A stretch of DNA of 64,000 nt from Haloarcula pellucida (GCF_014647235.1 NZ_BMOU01000003.1:1-64000), one strand, 5' to 3'. Shown: positions 34,658 through 44,956, counted from the stretch's first letter. The notes: generated by a model not told the origin, from the sequence alone. Translations and numbers: made by a program.

Positions 34658-37600
34658 GAGGCGAACTTGGGATAGGCCGTCGTGACCTGATTGTTGGAAC
34701 TACTGACGATGACCCGAATCCGGCTGAATCCGTATTTTTCCGCTACCGACTTAGGCACATCCCACACAATTGCTTGTGGGTCATCCGGGTCTGGCTTTCC
34801 TTTTCGGAGTGCTTTAGTCACGTAGGTCTTCATTTGCGACTCCGTCATATCTGCTTGCTGGTCAAACCTAGTCACGCCGGGGCCAGCATTAGAATTATCT
34901 AAATGTTTTGATTGGATCTTCGCCACTCCGTATCCCTTGTTGGCAGTCTCGTCATATTCGCCCTTTGTAAGAGCGTACACGGTTCCAGTTTCCTCGTTTT
35001 TTGAAACCCGTCGCAGTTCCATGACGGGGTCATCCATCTTCTTTGTCAGCTTGATCACTTCGTCTGCTTCAACGTTGTTCGACTGACGAACGATATCAGT
35101 TAGGTGCGATGCCTCGTCGGCAGTGAATCCAGCTTTCTTGAATTTCGTCTTGGCGACCGCTTTCCGAAGCGTATTGGCCGTATCGGGGTCTTTGACTTTG
35201 TCTAGAACCCGTGAAACCCGACTGCCGGCCTTCGAAATGAGTATTTCAGCCCACTCATCGACCTTGTTGGGGACGTTCTGTACTACCGAGATAGACACCT
35301 TAGCGACGTCGGAAATATCCTCTGCGGTATCGAGTGAGAAGCTCCCTCCAGCGACAGCAACACCACCTCCCGTAGGGGACGTCATGATGCCAATGACGGT
35401 TCCTGCCGATCCAATCGTGCTTGCAGCAGCACCACCACAATCAAGGCCGTTTGTAGCTAACCCGTCGTTTGGGGCGAGGAGGCAGTCGCGTATGTCGGCC
35501 GGCGCGTCCGCGACTGGAACCATGCTGAATCCGAGCCATCCGATGTGGTACTCTAGTGTTTGTGCCCCTGAGACACCCATTTGGATACCCACTTCACCGA
35601 GAATTGACCCTTTATTCGCGTTGCTGATGAGCTGCCAGTTATCGGATGAGTCGGCACTGTCGACCGTGATTTGGACGTCGTTTTCGCCCGGGGTGACGCT
35701 GAGTTCCTGTCGGTATACCGATTCACCGTCACGAGTCACATCAACCGTATAAGACTTCCCAACTGCGAACTGATGATCGTCAAAGCTGAATCGACCGTTC
35801 TCTCCAACGAACGCGGATTGGCCGTTGATTGAAACGACCCCATCGGAGAGCGGTTCGCCCTGCTCGTTCACTACCGTCCCAGAGATACTACCGGTTCGAG
35901 TAATGTGGACCGTCGTCTCGGTGCGCTCACCGGCAGGCACGTCGATGGTCTTTGTCGTCTCGCTGCCAACAACTCCGGGGAGCCTAACCTCTGTGACGTG
36001 TTGTCCGGGTGTAAGCGCGGTAAATCGGGCCTGTCCCGCTGTGTTTGTTTTGACTGTCTCCGAATTTGACAGCAGAGACACCGACGCGTCTTCCACTGAC
36101 GCCCCGGAGCTATCAACGACGGTGACAGTCAGCACCGTCTCAGTGAACGTGACGGGCTGCCGGTCGACATCGACGGCGTGGCCGCCCGTCGTCGCAAGTT
36201 CGAATCGTACGACTCTATCTGTATCTGTCCCGTATAACTGCGCGCTGAACTCGACAGTTGTTTCTGCTCCCGGCGACAGAGTCACCCTCTGTGTTTGGCT
36301 ACCGTCGATCTCGATACCACTGGGTTCTGCCATCTCCAGGGCAAATGTGGCTTCGCTGGATCCCGTGTTCCGGATCGTGACGGACGGTTCGAAACGCTCC
36401 CCGGGTTGGTACGCCTCCGGAACCCCTTCTACGGTGAGTATCGTGCCCTCGGGACGAGCGAGTCTGACTTCTCGTAACTGTTGTTGGTCCCCGGTGACCG
36501 ATGTTTTGAACCGCTCGTCGACGTATCCGTCACGAGAAACAGTCACCGCATGTGTGCCATCTGAGAGACCGTCGAACCGTACGGTACCGTCAGCGCCGGT
36601 TTCCTTGCTCTGGTGTTCACCAACGGAGACTGTCGCGCCTGCGATCGGTTCGTCCTTCGGGCCGCTCACCTGAATCGTGATAGCAGCCTGTGTGCCGACA
36701 CTGAACGCATCACTCGTTCGCTTGTGCGCGACTCGTGTACGCAGACTGTCGGGGTCGCGCTCTTGCCAGACGGACGTGACTGTCGTATATTCGCCGCTGG
36801 CGGCTGTCTCGGGAATAGCCCAAGGCAGTGTGATTACAATTTGCTCGCCCGGACGCAAGGTTACGGACTGACCGACCTGCCCAGTGGTCGTATATTCGTC
36901 GCCGTTCGGACCGACGACACTGTGTCCAACAAAAAAGGTACGTTCGGAGTTGCCGGTGTTCTCGACGGTTGCGACTGCCTCGACTGTTTCGCCCGGTTTG
37001 AATTCACCAGTCCCAACGTCGACACCAGTGATGCGTGCGCTGACGGTCGCTGTCTCTGTCACCTCGAACGCGTCAGTTCGCTCGGCTGTATCGAGACGCA
37101 TCCGTGAGGGTCCCCGATCGGGTTCCACCCAGACCGTCGCGACGCCGTCGTAGCTGCCGTTGTCGGCCTCTTCCGGGACGGTCACGGTGAGGTCGACTGT
37201 CTGACGTTCGCCGGGGCTCAGTGCCACCGACTGACCGTCACCCGCTGTGGTCTCACCACTCGAACCGCGGGCAGAGATGTTCACCCAGAATGTGTTGGTC
37301 CTGTCCCCGGTGTTCTCGATGGTAGCGGCCCCAGTGACGGTGTCGCCGGGCTGGTAGGTCCCGCTGTCGACGGCGAACGACGTGATCGTCGCACTCGACG
37401 TTCGTCGTTCGATCTGGAAGGCGTCCGGCCGAGCGGTCCTGTCGTACTTCGTGTCCTTGTTCGCTGACTTGTATACGGCTGTCCCGCCGTCGTACGTCCC
37501 TGTTGTGGCCCCATCGGGGACAGTCCAGGTCAACTCGACCGTCCGGCGCTCGTCGGGTGCCAGTTCGAGATAGTCGCCCTCACCCGTTGTCCAGCCGTCC

Positions 37601-39891
37601 TCTGGTCCCTGTGCGGAGAGGTCGACCCAGAACGAGTGGGTCGTGTCGCCGGTGTTCTCGACGGTAATCGTTCCGGTGACGGTTTCTCCGGGCTGGTGGG
37701 TTCCGCCGTCGACGGCGAACGACGTGATCCGCGCCGCTGTCGTTGGCCGGTCGACCCGGAAAGCGTCGAGCCGGGACTGACCGTCGTACTTCGTGTCCTT
37801 GTTCGCTGACTTGTATACGGCTGTCCCGCCGTCGTACGTCCCTGTTGTGGCCCCGTCGGGGACAGTCCAGGTCAATTCGACCGTCCGGGACTCGCCGGGC
37901 GTGAGGTCGACGTATCCGCCTTCACCCGTTGTCCAGCCGTCCGCTGGTTCCTGTGCGGAGAGGTCGACCCAGAACGAGTGGGTCGTGTCGCCCGTGTTCT
38001 CGACGGTAATCGTTCCGGTGACGGTTTCTCCGGGCTGGTGGGTTCCGCCGTCGACGGCGAACGACGTGATCCTCGCCGCTGTCGTCGGCTGATCGACTCG
38101 GAAGGCGTCCGACCGAGAGCCGTCGTACTTCGTGTCCTTGTTCGCTGACTCGTATATCGCCGTTCCGGCGTCGTACGTTCCCGATGAGGCGCCGTCGGGG
38201 GCAGTCCAGTCCAACGCGATCGTTCTGCGTTCGCCCGGGGACAAGTCGACGTATGTTCCTTCGCCCGTGGACCAACCACTGTCTGGTCCCTGTGCGGAGA
38301 AGTCGACCCAGAACGAGTGGGTCGTGTCGCCGGTGTTCTCGACGGTAATCGTTCCGGTGACGGTTTCTCCGGGCTGATAGGTACCATCGTCGACGGCGAA
38401 CGACGTGATCCGCGCCGCTGTCGTCGGCTGATCGACTCGGAAGGCGTCCGACCGAGAGGCCCCGTCGTATTTCGTCTCCTTCGCGTCAGACTTGTATACG
38501 GCTGTCCCACCGTCGTACGTCCCTGCTGTTGCGTCGTCGGGGACAGTCCAGGTCAACGCGACCGTCCGGGACTCGCCGGGTGACAAATCAAGGTATCCTC
38601 TTTGGCCAGTGGACCAACCACTGTCTGGTCCCTGTGCGGAGAAGTCGACCCAGAACGAGTGGGTCGTATCGCCGGTGTTCTCGACCGTAATCGTTCCGGT
38701 GACGGTTTCTCCGGGCTGGTGGGTCCCGCCGTCGACGGCGAACGACGTGATCCGCGCCGCTGTCGTCGGCTGATCGACTCGGAAGGCGTCCGACCGAGAG
38801 GCCCCGTCGTACTTCGTGTCCTTGTTCGCTGACTTGTACACGGCTGTCCCGCCGTCGTACGACCCTGTTGGTGCCTCGTCGGGGACAGTCCAGTCCAACG
38901 CGATCGTTCTGCGTTCGCCCGGGGACAAGTCGACGTATCCGCCTTCACCCGTCGACCAGCCGCCCGCTGGCCGCTGTGCGGAGAAGTCGACCCAGAACGA
39001 GTGGGTCGTATCGCCGGTGTTCTCGACGGTAACGGTCCCAGTGACGGTGTCTCCGGGCCGGTAGGTCCCGCTGTCGACGGCGAACCCGGTGATCTGCGCC
39101 GCTGTCGTCGGCTGGTCGACTCGGAAGGCGTCCGACCGAGAGGCTCCGTCGTACTTCGTGTCCTTGTTCGCTGACTTGTACACGGCTGTCCCGCCGTCGT
39201 ACGACCCTGTTGCTGCCCCGTCGGGGACAGTCCAGGTCAACTCGACCGTCCGGGACTCGCCGGGCGACAAATCAAGGTATCGGCCCGCACCGGTCGACCA
39301 GCCGCCCGCTGGCCGCTCCGCGGAGAAGTCGACCCAGAACGAGTGGGTCGTATCGCCGGTGTTCTCGACGGTAACGGTCCCAGTGACGGTGTCTCCGGGC
39401 TGATATGTTCCGCCGTCGACGGCGAACCCGGTGATCGTCGATTCGGTAGTTGGGTGCGTGACTTCGAACGCGTCCCGTTCCTCGTCACCGCCGAGCCGGT
39501 TGGTCTTGCTCTCCGATTCGTAGATCGCCGCCCCAGCGTTATAGACGCCTGGCTGTGCGCTTTCGGGGACTGTCCACGAGAGTTCGATCACACGGCGCTC
39601 ACCGGGCGCCAACTCGATGTGCCGGCCCGTACCGAGCGACCAGACCCCGTCGGGGTTCTCTGCCGAGAAATCGACCCAGAACGTGTGCCGCTCATCCCCG
39701 GTGTTCTCGACGACCATGGTTCCAGAGACCGTATCGCCCGGATAGACGGTCCCGCTGTCGGCGTGGAGGTCGCTCAGCGTCGCCGAAACCCCGACGCCGC
39801 TTGCGGCGGCCGGCTGTGCGACTGACGCAACCGGCGCGAGTGCTAGTACCAGTGCTACCGTGACGACTGCGTAGTTCCCCACTCCACCCAT
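34654..39891 (-). CDS. Giant secreted repeat protein with C-terminal BECR-like toxin domain
   Basis: A 1,745-residue protein with a Sec-type signal peptide (residues 1 to about 31, NYAVVTVALVLALAPVASV). Residues about 40-1050 hold nine CARDB/NEW3-like beta-sandwich repeats of about 114 residues, each with GDTVTGT, VENTGD, FWVDFSA and SPGE motifs. Carboxypeptidase-regulatory-like and further beta domains follow to about residue 1410. Then comes a non-repetitive tail with a Gly/Ala-rich hydrophobic stretch (AASTIGSAGTVIGIM) and a final domain of about 95 residues with KHLDNSNAGPGVTRF, ESQMKTYVTKAL and VTTAYP, resembling BECR-fold RNase toxins (CdiA tip type). It is co-translated with a candidate immunity gene. 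A purely structural surface adhesin is the alternative. Confidence 0.7.
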   Translation of the reverse strand: MGGVGNYAVVTVALVLALAPVASVAQPAAASGVGVSATLSDLHADSGTVYPGDTVSGTMVVENTGDERHTFWVDFSAENPDGVWSLGTGRHIELAPGERRVIELSWTVPESAQPGVYNAGAAIYESESKTNRLGGDEERDAFEVTHPTTESTITGFAVDGGTYQPGDTVTGTVTVENTGDTTHSFWVDFSAERPAGGWSTGAGRYLDLSPGESRTVELTWTVPDGAATGSYDGGTAVYKSANKDTKYDGASRSDAFRVDQPTTAAQITGFAVDSGTYRPGDTVTGTVTVENTGDTTHSFWVDFSAQRPAGGWSTGEGGYVDLSPGERRTIALDWTVPDEAPTGSYDGGTAVYKSANKDTKYDGASRSDAFRVDQPTTAARITSFAVDGGTHQPGETVTGTITVENTGDTTHSFWVDFSAQGPDSGWSTGQRGYLDLSPGESRTVALTWTVPDDATAGTYDGGTAVYKSDAKETKYDGASRSDAFRVDQPTTAARITSFAVDDGTYQPGETVTGTITVENTGDTTHSFWVDFSAQGPDSGWSTGEGTYVDLSPGERRTIALDWTAPDGASSGTYDAGTAIYESANKDTKYDGSRSDAFRVDQPTTAARITSFAVDGGTHQPGETVTGTITVENTGDTTHSFWVDLSAQEPADGWTTGEGGYVDLTPGESRTVELTWTVPDGATTGTYDGGTAVYKSANKDTKYDGQSRLDAFRVDRPTTAARITSFAVDGGTHQPGETVTGTITVENTGDTTHSFWVDLSAQGPEDGWTTGEGDYLELAPDERRTVELTWTVPDGATTGTYDGGTAVYKSANKDTKYDRTARPDAFQIERRTSSATITSFAVDSGTYQPGDTVTGAATIENTGDRTNTFWVNISARGSSGETTAGDGQSVALSPGERQTVDLTVTVPEEADNGSYDGVATVWVEPDRGPSRMRLDTAERTDAFEVTETATVSARITGVDVGTGEFKPGETVEAVATVENTGNSERTFFVGHSVVGPNGDEYTTTGQVGQSVTLRPGEQIVITLPWAIPETAASGEYTTVTSVWQERDPDSLRTRVAHKRTSDAFSVGTQAAITIQVSGPKDEPIAGATVSVGEHQSKETGADGTVRFDGLSDGTHAVTVSRDGYVDERFKTSVTGDQQQLREVRLARPEGTILTVEGVPEAYQPGERFEPSVTIRNTGSSEATFALEMAEPSGIEIDGSQTQRVTLSPGAETTVEFSAQLYGTDTDRVVRFELATTGGHAVDVDRQPVTFTETVLTVTVVDSSGASVEDASVSLLSNSETVKTNTAGQARFTALTPGQHVTEVRLPGVVGSETTKTIDVPAGERTETTVHITRTGSISGTVVNEQGEPLSDGVVSINGQSAFVGENGRFSFDDHQFAVGKSYTVDVTRDGESVYRQELSVTPGENDVQITVDSADSSDNWQLISNANKGSILGEVGIQMGVSGAQTLEYHIGWLGFSMVPVADAPADIRDCLLAPNDGLATNGLDCGGAAASTIGSAGTVIGIMTSPTGGGVAVAGGSFSLDTAEDISDVAKVSISVVQNVPNKVDEWAEILISKAGSRVSRVLDKVKDPDTANTLRKAVAKTKFKKAGFTADEASHLTDIVRQSNNVEADEVIKLTKKMDDPVMELRRVSKNEETGTVYALTKGEYDETANKGYGVAKIQSKHLDNSNAGPGVTRFDQQADMTESQMKTYVTKALRKGKPDPDDPQAIVWDVPKSVAEKYGFSRIRVIVSSSNNQVTTAYPKFAS
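37230..39800 (-). repeat. Tandem 342-bp repeats inside the giant surface protein gene
   Basis: The word for FWVDFSA (GTCGACCC on the plus strand) recurs at 37621, 37963, 38302, 38644, 38986 and 39328, with diverged copies at 37279 and 39670. Spacing is 342 bases except one of 339. The six central copies are nearly identical at DNA level over long stretches, so unequal crossover could change copy number. Confidence 0.9.
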
Positions 39892-39921
39892 TTGCTGAAC
39901 TGATACATCGTAGAAGATACC

Positions 39922-39932
39922 TGATAAATAAC
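39922..39932 (-). promoter_or_regulatory. TATA-like box for the toxin-like operon
   Basis: On the minus strand TTATTTATC lies about 32-40 bases before ATG 39891, matching a haloarchaeal TATA element with a very short leader. Confidence 0.5.
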
Positions 39933-40125
39933 CTTTTGATACTCGTGATGAATCTGCTACGCAGTAGATGATGACGCCGTACCAATCGCTACGCGTTTGA
40001 ACCTCACGGCGATGAACTCGTCGTCGCCGGGGCCGGCGAGAACAGCAGCCGGTTCCAGGCAGGAGTCGTCTGCTCCGACCTCACTCACCGCCGATTTTAT
40101 CTGGCTATTGAAATAATCACTCCGC

Positions 40126-41556
40126 ATGACCGAACAGCCTGTCGACGTCGACCCGGGCGGGCAGAACGTCGCTGGTGAGGCGCCTGCAGCGGAGCCAGAG
40201 GCCGTCACCGCCGATACGACCGTCCACGACGACGACGTCGAACTGGAGCGAACCATCGGGCTGGTCGGTGGGCTGGCGATCGGAATCGGGACCATGATCG
40301 GAGCGGGCATCTTCGTCTTTCCGGGGTTGGCAGCGAACAATGCGGGGCTTGCTGCCACCGTCTCGTTCGCGATCGGCGGGGTCATCGCGTTGCTCGTGGC
40401 GCTGCCGACCTCTGAACTCGCCACGGCGATGCCCCGTAGCGGTGGCGGCTACTACTTCATCTCGCGAGGGATGGGGACGGCCTACGGTGCGATCGTGGGC
40501 CTCGGCCTGTGGCTGGGACTGATGTTCGCCTCCGCGTTTTACCTCGTCGGGCTCGGCCACTATGCGAGCGCCGTGTTCGCCGAACTCGGCGTCGGGCTCT
40601 CGTTTAGTCCCGTCACCGGGATCGGGTTACTGTTCGGAGTCGTCCTGACCGCGTTGAGTATTGGCGGCACAGAGAACACGGCCACTCTCCAGAACGTGGT
40701 CGTCGGAATCCTCCTCGTGGTGCTCACGGGATTTCTCTCGTACGGCGTCCTCGACGCCGTGGGCGTCTTCGGTCGTGGAAGCGTCCCGGGGGCGTTCTTC
40801 TCCAGAGGACATTTCCCGGTGCTGACAACAGCTGCGCTGGTGTTTACATCGTATCTGGGATTTGCTCAGGTCGCGACCGTTGCGGGCGAGATCAAACAAC
40901 CGGGACGGAATCTTCCGCTTGCGATGGTCGGGTCGGTTCTCGTCGTTACGGTCTTCTACGTCGTGACGATCTTCGTCGCGACCAGCGCGTTCGGTGCGAA
41001 CCGGCTGGGGCAGTTCGGGGAGACGGCGATGGTCGAGGTGGCCCGTGACTTCCTCGGGCTGCCGGGCGCGGTCGCGATCCTTGGCGCCGGATTGCTGGCG
41101 ACGTTCTCGAGTGCGAACGCATCGATTCTCAGCGCCTCGCGAGCAGTGTACGCGCTGAGCCGTGACGCCCTGCTTCCCAGGAAGGCGAGCGAGGTAAACC
41201 TCCGATACGGCACGCCACACGTCGCGTTGCTCGCCGCCGGTGGCCCGATCCTCGTTCTCGTCGCGACCGGTCAGGTCGAACTGCTCGCGGAGGTCGCTTC
41301 GTTCCTCCACCTGATCATGTACGGGCTGATGTGTGTCGCCCTGATCGTGTTGCGGCGGCGAAACCCGGAGTGGTACTCGCCCAGCTACCGGGTACCGGGC
41401 TATCCGGTGGTCCCGGCCGTAGGTGCGCTCGCGAGCTTCGGACTGATCGCCTTCATGCAACCTGCCTCGATCGGTATCGGCGTCGGGGTGATGCTCGTCT
41501 CGTACCTCTGGTACCGTTATTACGCTGGGGACGTCACACTCAAAGGGGACATCTGA
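40126..41556 (+). CDS. APC-family amino acid permease
   Basis: A 476-residue membrane transporter of the amino acid-polyamine-organocation superfamily. After an acidic 45-residue cytoplasmic N-terminus come about 12 helices. The first contains the unwound substrate motif [15 protein letters not shown], and the sixth region has [25 protein letters not shown], both hallmarks of the family. ATTTTAT at about 40094-40100 is placed for a leaderless start at ATG 40126. The stop is 2 bases from the following stress-protein gene, a pairing common in haloarchaea. The transported amino acid is not predictable. Confidence 0.9.
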   Translation: MTEQPVDVDPGGQNVAGEAPAAEPEAVTADTTVHDDDVELERTIGLVGGLAIGIGTMIGAGIFVFPGLAANNAGLAATVSFAIGGVIALLVALPTSELATAMPRSGGGYYFISRGMGTAYGAIVGLGLWLGLMFASAFYLVGLGHYASAVFAELGVGLSFSPVTGIGLLFGVVLTALSIGGTENTATLQNVVVGILLVVLTGFLSYGVLDAVGVFGRGSVPGAFFSRGHFPVLTTAALVFTSYLGFAQVATVAGEIKQPGRNLPLAMVGSVLVVTVFYVVTIFVATSAFGANRLGQFGETAMVEVARDFLGLPGAVAILGAGLLATFSSANASILSASRAVYALSRDALLPRKASEVNLRYGTPHVALLAAGGPILVLVATGQVELLAEVASFLHLIMYGLMCVALIVLRRRNPEWYSPSYRVPGYPVVPAVGALASFGLIAFMQPASIGIGVGVMLVSYLWYRYYAGDVTLKGDI

Positions 41557-41558
41557 CA

Positions 41559-42293
41559 ATGACGGACCGTCCACCGATACTCGTCCCGATTCGCGTACTC
41601 GAAGGGGAGTCGGTCCCCGAGGGTGTTCCGACCCTCCTCGCGAACGCTCACGTCGTCCTCCTGGGCTATCACGTCATTCCGGAACAGACTGCACCGGGGC
41701 AGGCACAGATGCAGTTCGAGGAGCGCGCCAAGGACCGGCTCGACGAGTACGAGGCGATATTCGAGGAGGCGGGAGCGACCGTCGAGCGGCGGCTCGTCTT
41801 CACTCACGACGGTCAGAAGACGATCGACCGAACGATAACCGAGCACGACTGTCTGGCCGTGCTCGTCCCGAACGCCACGGGAGCGGTCGAAGACGTGTTC
41901 GTTGCCGTCCGTGGGACCGTAGGAGTCGATCGTCTTGCGCGCGTCGTTGCCGGTGTGTTCGGTGCGATGGACGCATCGATCACGCTGTATCACGTCGCCG
42001 AGAACGAGGAAACAGACGAGGACATCGGGACCCTTCTCGATGGACTGGTAGAACGACTGGGAGACCGCGGTATCGACACGTCGACGATCGAGACACGAGT
42101 CGAGCGGGATCGAGACCCCCTCGATGCGATCGTCGACGCATCTGCAGCGTTCGACGTCGTCGTCATGGGTGAGACGGACCCGTCCCTGGCGACGTTCGTG
42201 TTCGGTATGCCAGCGACGCAGGTCGCCAACCGGTTCCTCGGTCCCGTTCTCGTCGTCCAGCGCGAACCCGCCCCGAATCAGAGGGAAGAGTGA
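41559..42293 (+). CDS. Universal stress protein, associated with APC permease
   Basis: A 244-residue cytoplasmic protein with two UspA-like halves. The first starts ILVPIRVLEGESVPEG and the second has ASITLYHVAENE and ends DVVVMGETDPSLATFVFGM then LGPVLVVQRE, where ATP-binding members carry a glycine-rich loop; the loop here is degenerate. ATG 41559 starts 2 bases after the permease stop, so the upstream part of the open frame is a shadow. It probably modulates the co-transcribed permease. Confidence 0.82.
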   Translation: MTDRPPILVPIRVLEGESVPEGVPTLLANAHVVLLGYHVIPEQTAPGQAQMQFEERAKDRLDEYEAIFEEAGATVERRLVFTHDGQKTIDRTITEHDCLAVLVPNATGAVEDVFVAVRGTVGVDRLARVVAGVFGAMDASITLYHVAENEETDEDIGTLLDGLVERLGDRGIDTSTIETRVERDRDPLDAIVDASAAFDVVVMGETDPSLATFVFGMPATQVANRFLGPVLVVQREPAPNQREE

Positions 42294-42586
42294 GAAAGTA
42301 AATCGGCGGAACGCGTAGGTCGAGAGCGACCACCGACGGAGCGGACCCTTCGAGTGGGTACCAGTCTCGTCGTTGAACGTGCGGTCGCGATTCGCAGACA
42401 GATACCGTTGCAACTCCCTGTAGCTGCCGGTTCTGACCGAGCGGTCTTCCTGAAGCGGGAACTCGCCGACAGAGGTATCGGCGGTTTCCCGCTTCATCCG
42501 CCGATTCTGGCGGGCGAAGCCGACGCCATCTAGCGGTTCACCGAATCCGCCCCAAACATAAGTGTCTGTTATTCCACAGCACATGC
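42294..42586. other. Intergenic stretch with possible decayed minus-strand coding DNA
   Basis: A minus-strand reading from about 42510 to 42300 (SVGEFPLQEDRSVRTGSYRE, RYLSANRDRTFND) looks protein-like but has no recognised domain, start context or family. It may be a remnant. Confidence 0.25.
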
Positions 42587-43585
42587 ATGGCAGCCGTTGA
42601 TTACAAGGATATCTTCCATAAGGCCAAGGTCGGTATCGCTCTCAACGACCCGGAACGGGGGGTGATCGGGAAAGTCAATGAACGGTACGCCGAACTCATG
42701 GGCTACAGCCCAGCCGAACTCGAGGAGATGGAGATCAAGAAGATCAGCGCTGATGGCCCCAAGTTCGACCAGGAGGCGGCGATGGAAAAGATTCGGCTGG
42801 CGCTCGACGGCGAGTCCCAGCAGTTCGATTGGTTGTTCGAGCGGGCGGACGGCAGCCAGTTCTGGGGCGAGGTCGTACTCGAACGAACCATGATTGGTGA
42901 GGAAGACTGCCTCCTGGCATTCGTCCGTGACATTACTGAGCGCAAGCAGTACGAGCAGGCACTCGAACAACGAAACCAACGCCTGAACGAGTTTGCTGGT
43001 GTCGTCTCTCACGATTTACGGAACCCGTTGAACGCCGCCTCGGGGCGGCTCGAGTTGGCCCGCGAGGAGTGCGATAGCGCGCATCTCGACGCGGTGGCAC
43101 AGGCCCACAAGCGAATGGGTGACATCATAGAAGATGTACTCTCCCTCGCTCAGGCTGGTAAATCAGTCGTCGAGCCCGAACCTGTCGATTTGGCTATCTG
43201 CGTTCAGGAGTGTTGGCGGTCCACCGATACGGACGACGCATCGCTCAACATAGCAGACGGGACCACCGTTCAAGCGGACAAGACTCGTCTCCAACAGCTA
43301 TTATGGAACCTTATTCGGAACGCGATCGACCACGGCGGCAAAGAGGTGACGATCACGGTCGGCAGCCTCGACAACGGGTTTTACGTCGAGGACGACGGCC
43401 CGGGCATTCCGGACGCTGCGCGGCAGCGAGTATTTCAGTCCGGCTACACGACCTCCTCCGACGGTACCGGGTTCGGACTCCGAATCGTCAAACAAATCGC
43501 CGACGCCCACGGGTGGGAACTCGGAATTACGACAGGCAATGACGGTGGTGCCCGGTTCGAAGTGACGGGCGTCCAGTGTAGCTGA
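42587..43585 (+). CDS. PAS domain histidine kinase
   Basis: A 332-residue soluble sensor kinase. A PAS domain (about residues 7-120) opens with YKDIFHKAKVGIALNDPERG, and ends in the PAC-type DITERKQYE. The dimerisation domain has the phospho-acceptor His near residue 142 in FAGVVSHDLRNPLN. The ATPase domain shows the N box NLIRNAIDHGG, G1 box DDGPGIPD and G2 box GTGFGLRIV. No membrane helix and no response regulator are nearby, as is common for haloarchaeal orphan kinases. An ATG at 42583 is out of frame. Confidence 0.9.
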   Translation: MAAVDYKDIFHKAKVGIALNDPERGVIGKVNERYAELMGYSPAELEEMEIKKISADGPKFDQEAAMEKIRLALDGESQQFDWLFERADGSQFWGEVVLERTMIGEEDCLLAFVRDITERKQYEQALEQRNQRLNEFAGVVSHDLRNPLNAASGRLELAREECDSAHLDAVAQAHKRMGDIIEDVLSLAQAGKSVVEPEPVDLAICVQECWRSTDTDDASLNIADGTTVQADKTRLQQLLWNLIRNAIDHGGKEVTITVGSLDNGFYVEDDGPGIPDAARQRVFQSGYTTSSDGTGFGLRIVKQIADAHGWELGITTGNDGGARFEVTGVQCS

Positions 43586-44317
43586 GGTCTACAGTGTCTG
43601 TACGCACCGCAGTGCCCGCGGGCAACTGACGACGCCCACTGTTTCTCGGCGTCGACGGTGAAAGTGGCGCTCACGACTGGGACGGGTACGAACAGGCGTT
43701 GGGCGTCGTCGAGGACGAAGCTGATGGGCAGGTCGAACTCGTCGACAGCCGTTGTGGGACGGTTGGACGGATACGTCTGCTGTCGCGTGTGCTATCTCGG
43801 CTGCACCGGGACAGACGGGCACGTCTATGCAGCGTCACGCCAAAACTCGAAGTTGCCGGTATGGCGATGTACCTACCCACACCGGCTGCGTTCCACCCCC
43901 ACGCGCCATCCAGCCCTTCTCCACCCCTACTACCTCTTTGTGAGGCTTCGTCCTCACGGAGCATCGCAGTCCGCTAAGCGGACAAGAAGCGCAGTAGGAC
44001 GGGGATACAGCCGACGCTTCTTGCCAGTTGCTGCGTACTGAAGGGGTTGCCGTCAGTCGATGCTTGCGTTATCGCGTCTATCCAAACCGAAGGGTTCGGC
44101 AGTCTGCCCGCTGCGACGGTTTCAGACGGATCCTCGTGGGGGTGAAGTGCTCATAGACTCATCACCAGAGAACTGTGGTTGCCAGTGACTGCTCCGAACT
44201 GATCGACAATCCGCTACTCAAGAACGGCAGGTGTGTATAAACTTCCGGATGAAACACCATACTGGAGCATTTATATCCCAAAATTCGAATTTTTCGCCGT
44301 AGGTATTCAACTCTCCG
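43586..44317. other. Gene-poor stretch with three adjacent hairpins
   Basis: No gene is supported. Three stem-loops lie close together: GTGAGG/CCTCAC (43940-43957), GTCCGC/GCGGAC (43969-43983) and AAGAAGCG/CGCTTCTT (43984-44022). They may be parts of a structured RNA or the end of an old mobile element. The first 250 bases have several overlapping frames that look like decayed coding DNA. Confidence 0.4.
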
Positions 44318-44956
44318 TCAATCTACCGGCATAATCGACGTAACGTCTTTCAGATCGGTCGATTCTACGACCGTATCGGCGGCGTCGACAGCCGTGTCGG
44401 GAACACGGTCGTCCGGATCGAACAGGACTGCGGTATCTGCCTCGACGAACGCCTCCGTATCGGTGTGTGAATCCCCGACGTACGTGATGTCGATGTGGCT
44501 CCGTGTATCGCGTATCCGTCGCAGTATCGCACCCTTCTGGTCGGGGCCAACGCCGACGTCGATGCCCGAGAGCTTCCCGGCCTCGAACTGGAGCCAGTTT
44601 CCGCGTACGAAGTCGGGGTCGTACTGTTCGAACTGTGTAGCGAGGTTCGCGATGCCGGCGCTGAGTATCCCGAATGCGACGTTCTCGCGGTGCAGTCGAG
44701 CGAGAAGTTCCGGTGCCCCCGCTTTGGGCTTGACTGCACGAGTCGCTCGGTCGATATCCGACTCGGTGATCCCGCTCGTACGCCACTCCTCCACGGTCGC
44801 TCGACACCACTCCTCGAACGAGAGCTGATCCGCCTCGAGTCGGTCCATCAGCGCGTCGCCCGCCGGTGTCGTACCGTAGAGCGTATGCAAGAGGTCGAAG
44901 CCCCCTCGTTGTCGGGTGAGTGTCCCGTCGAGGTCGAAGACAACCAGTCGCTCCAT
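44318..44956 (-). CDS. HAD-family phosphatase (SerB-like)
   Basis: A 212-residue haloacid dehalogenase hydrolase of subfamily IB. Motif I is VVFDLDGTL (Asp8 nucleophile, Asp10 acid), motif II the Ser of ILSAG, motif III the Lys of DQKGAIL and motif IV GDSHTD. The helical cap after motif I (FEEWCRATVEEWR) resembles phosphoserine phosphatase, but the substrate may be a sugar phosphate given the cluster. It is the last gene of the minus-strand catabolic cluster, one base after the RidA gene. Confidence 0.85.
   Translation of the reverse strand: MERLVVFDLDGTLTRQRGGFDLLHTLYGTTPAGDALMDRLEADQLSFEEWCRATVEEWRTSGITESDIDRATRAVKPKAGAPELLARLHRENVAFGILSAGIANLATQFEQYDPDFVRGNWLQFEAGKLSGIDVGVGPDQKGAILRRIRDTRSHIDITYVGDSHTDTEAFVEADTAVLFDPDDRVPDTAVDAADTVVESTDLKDVTSIMPVD

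Noticed and set aside
40033-40125. Possible extra operator ahead of the APC permease (CTATTGAAATAA)
   Set aside because: The match to the IclR-type motif is short and lies in a generally AT-rich promoter.
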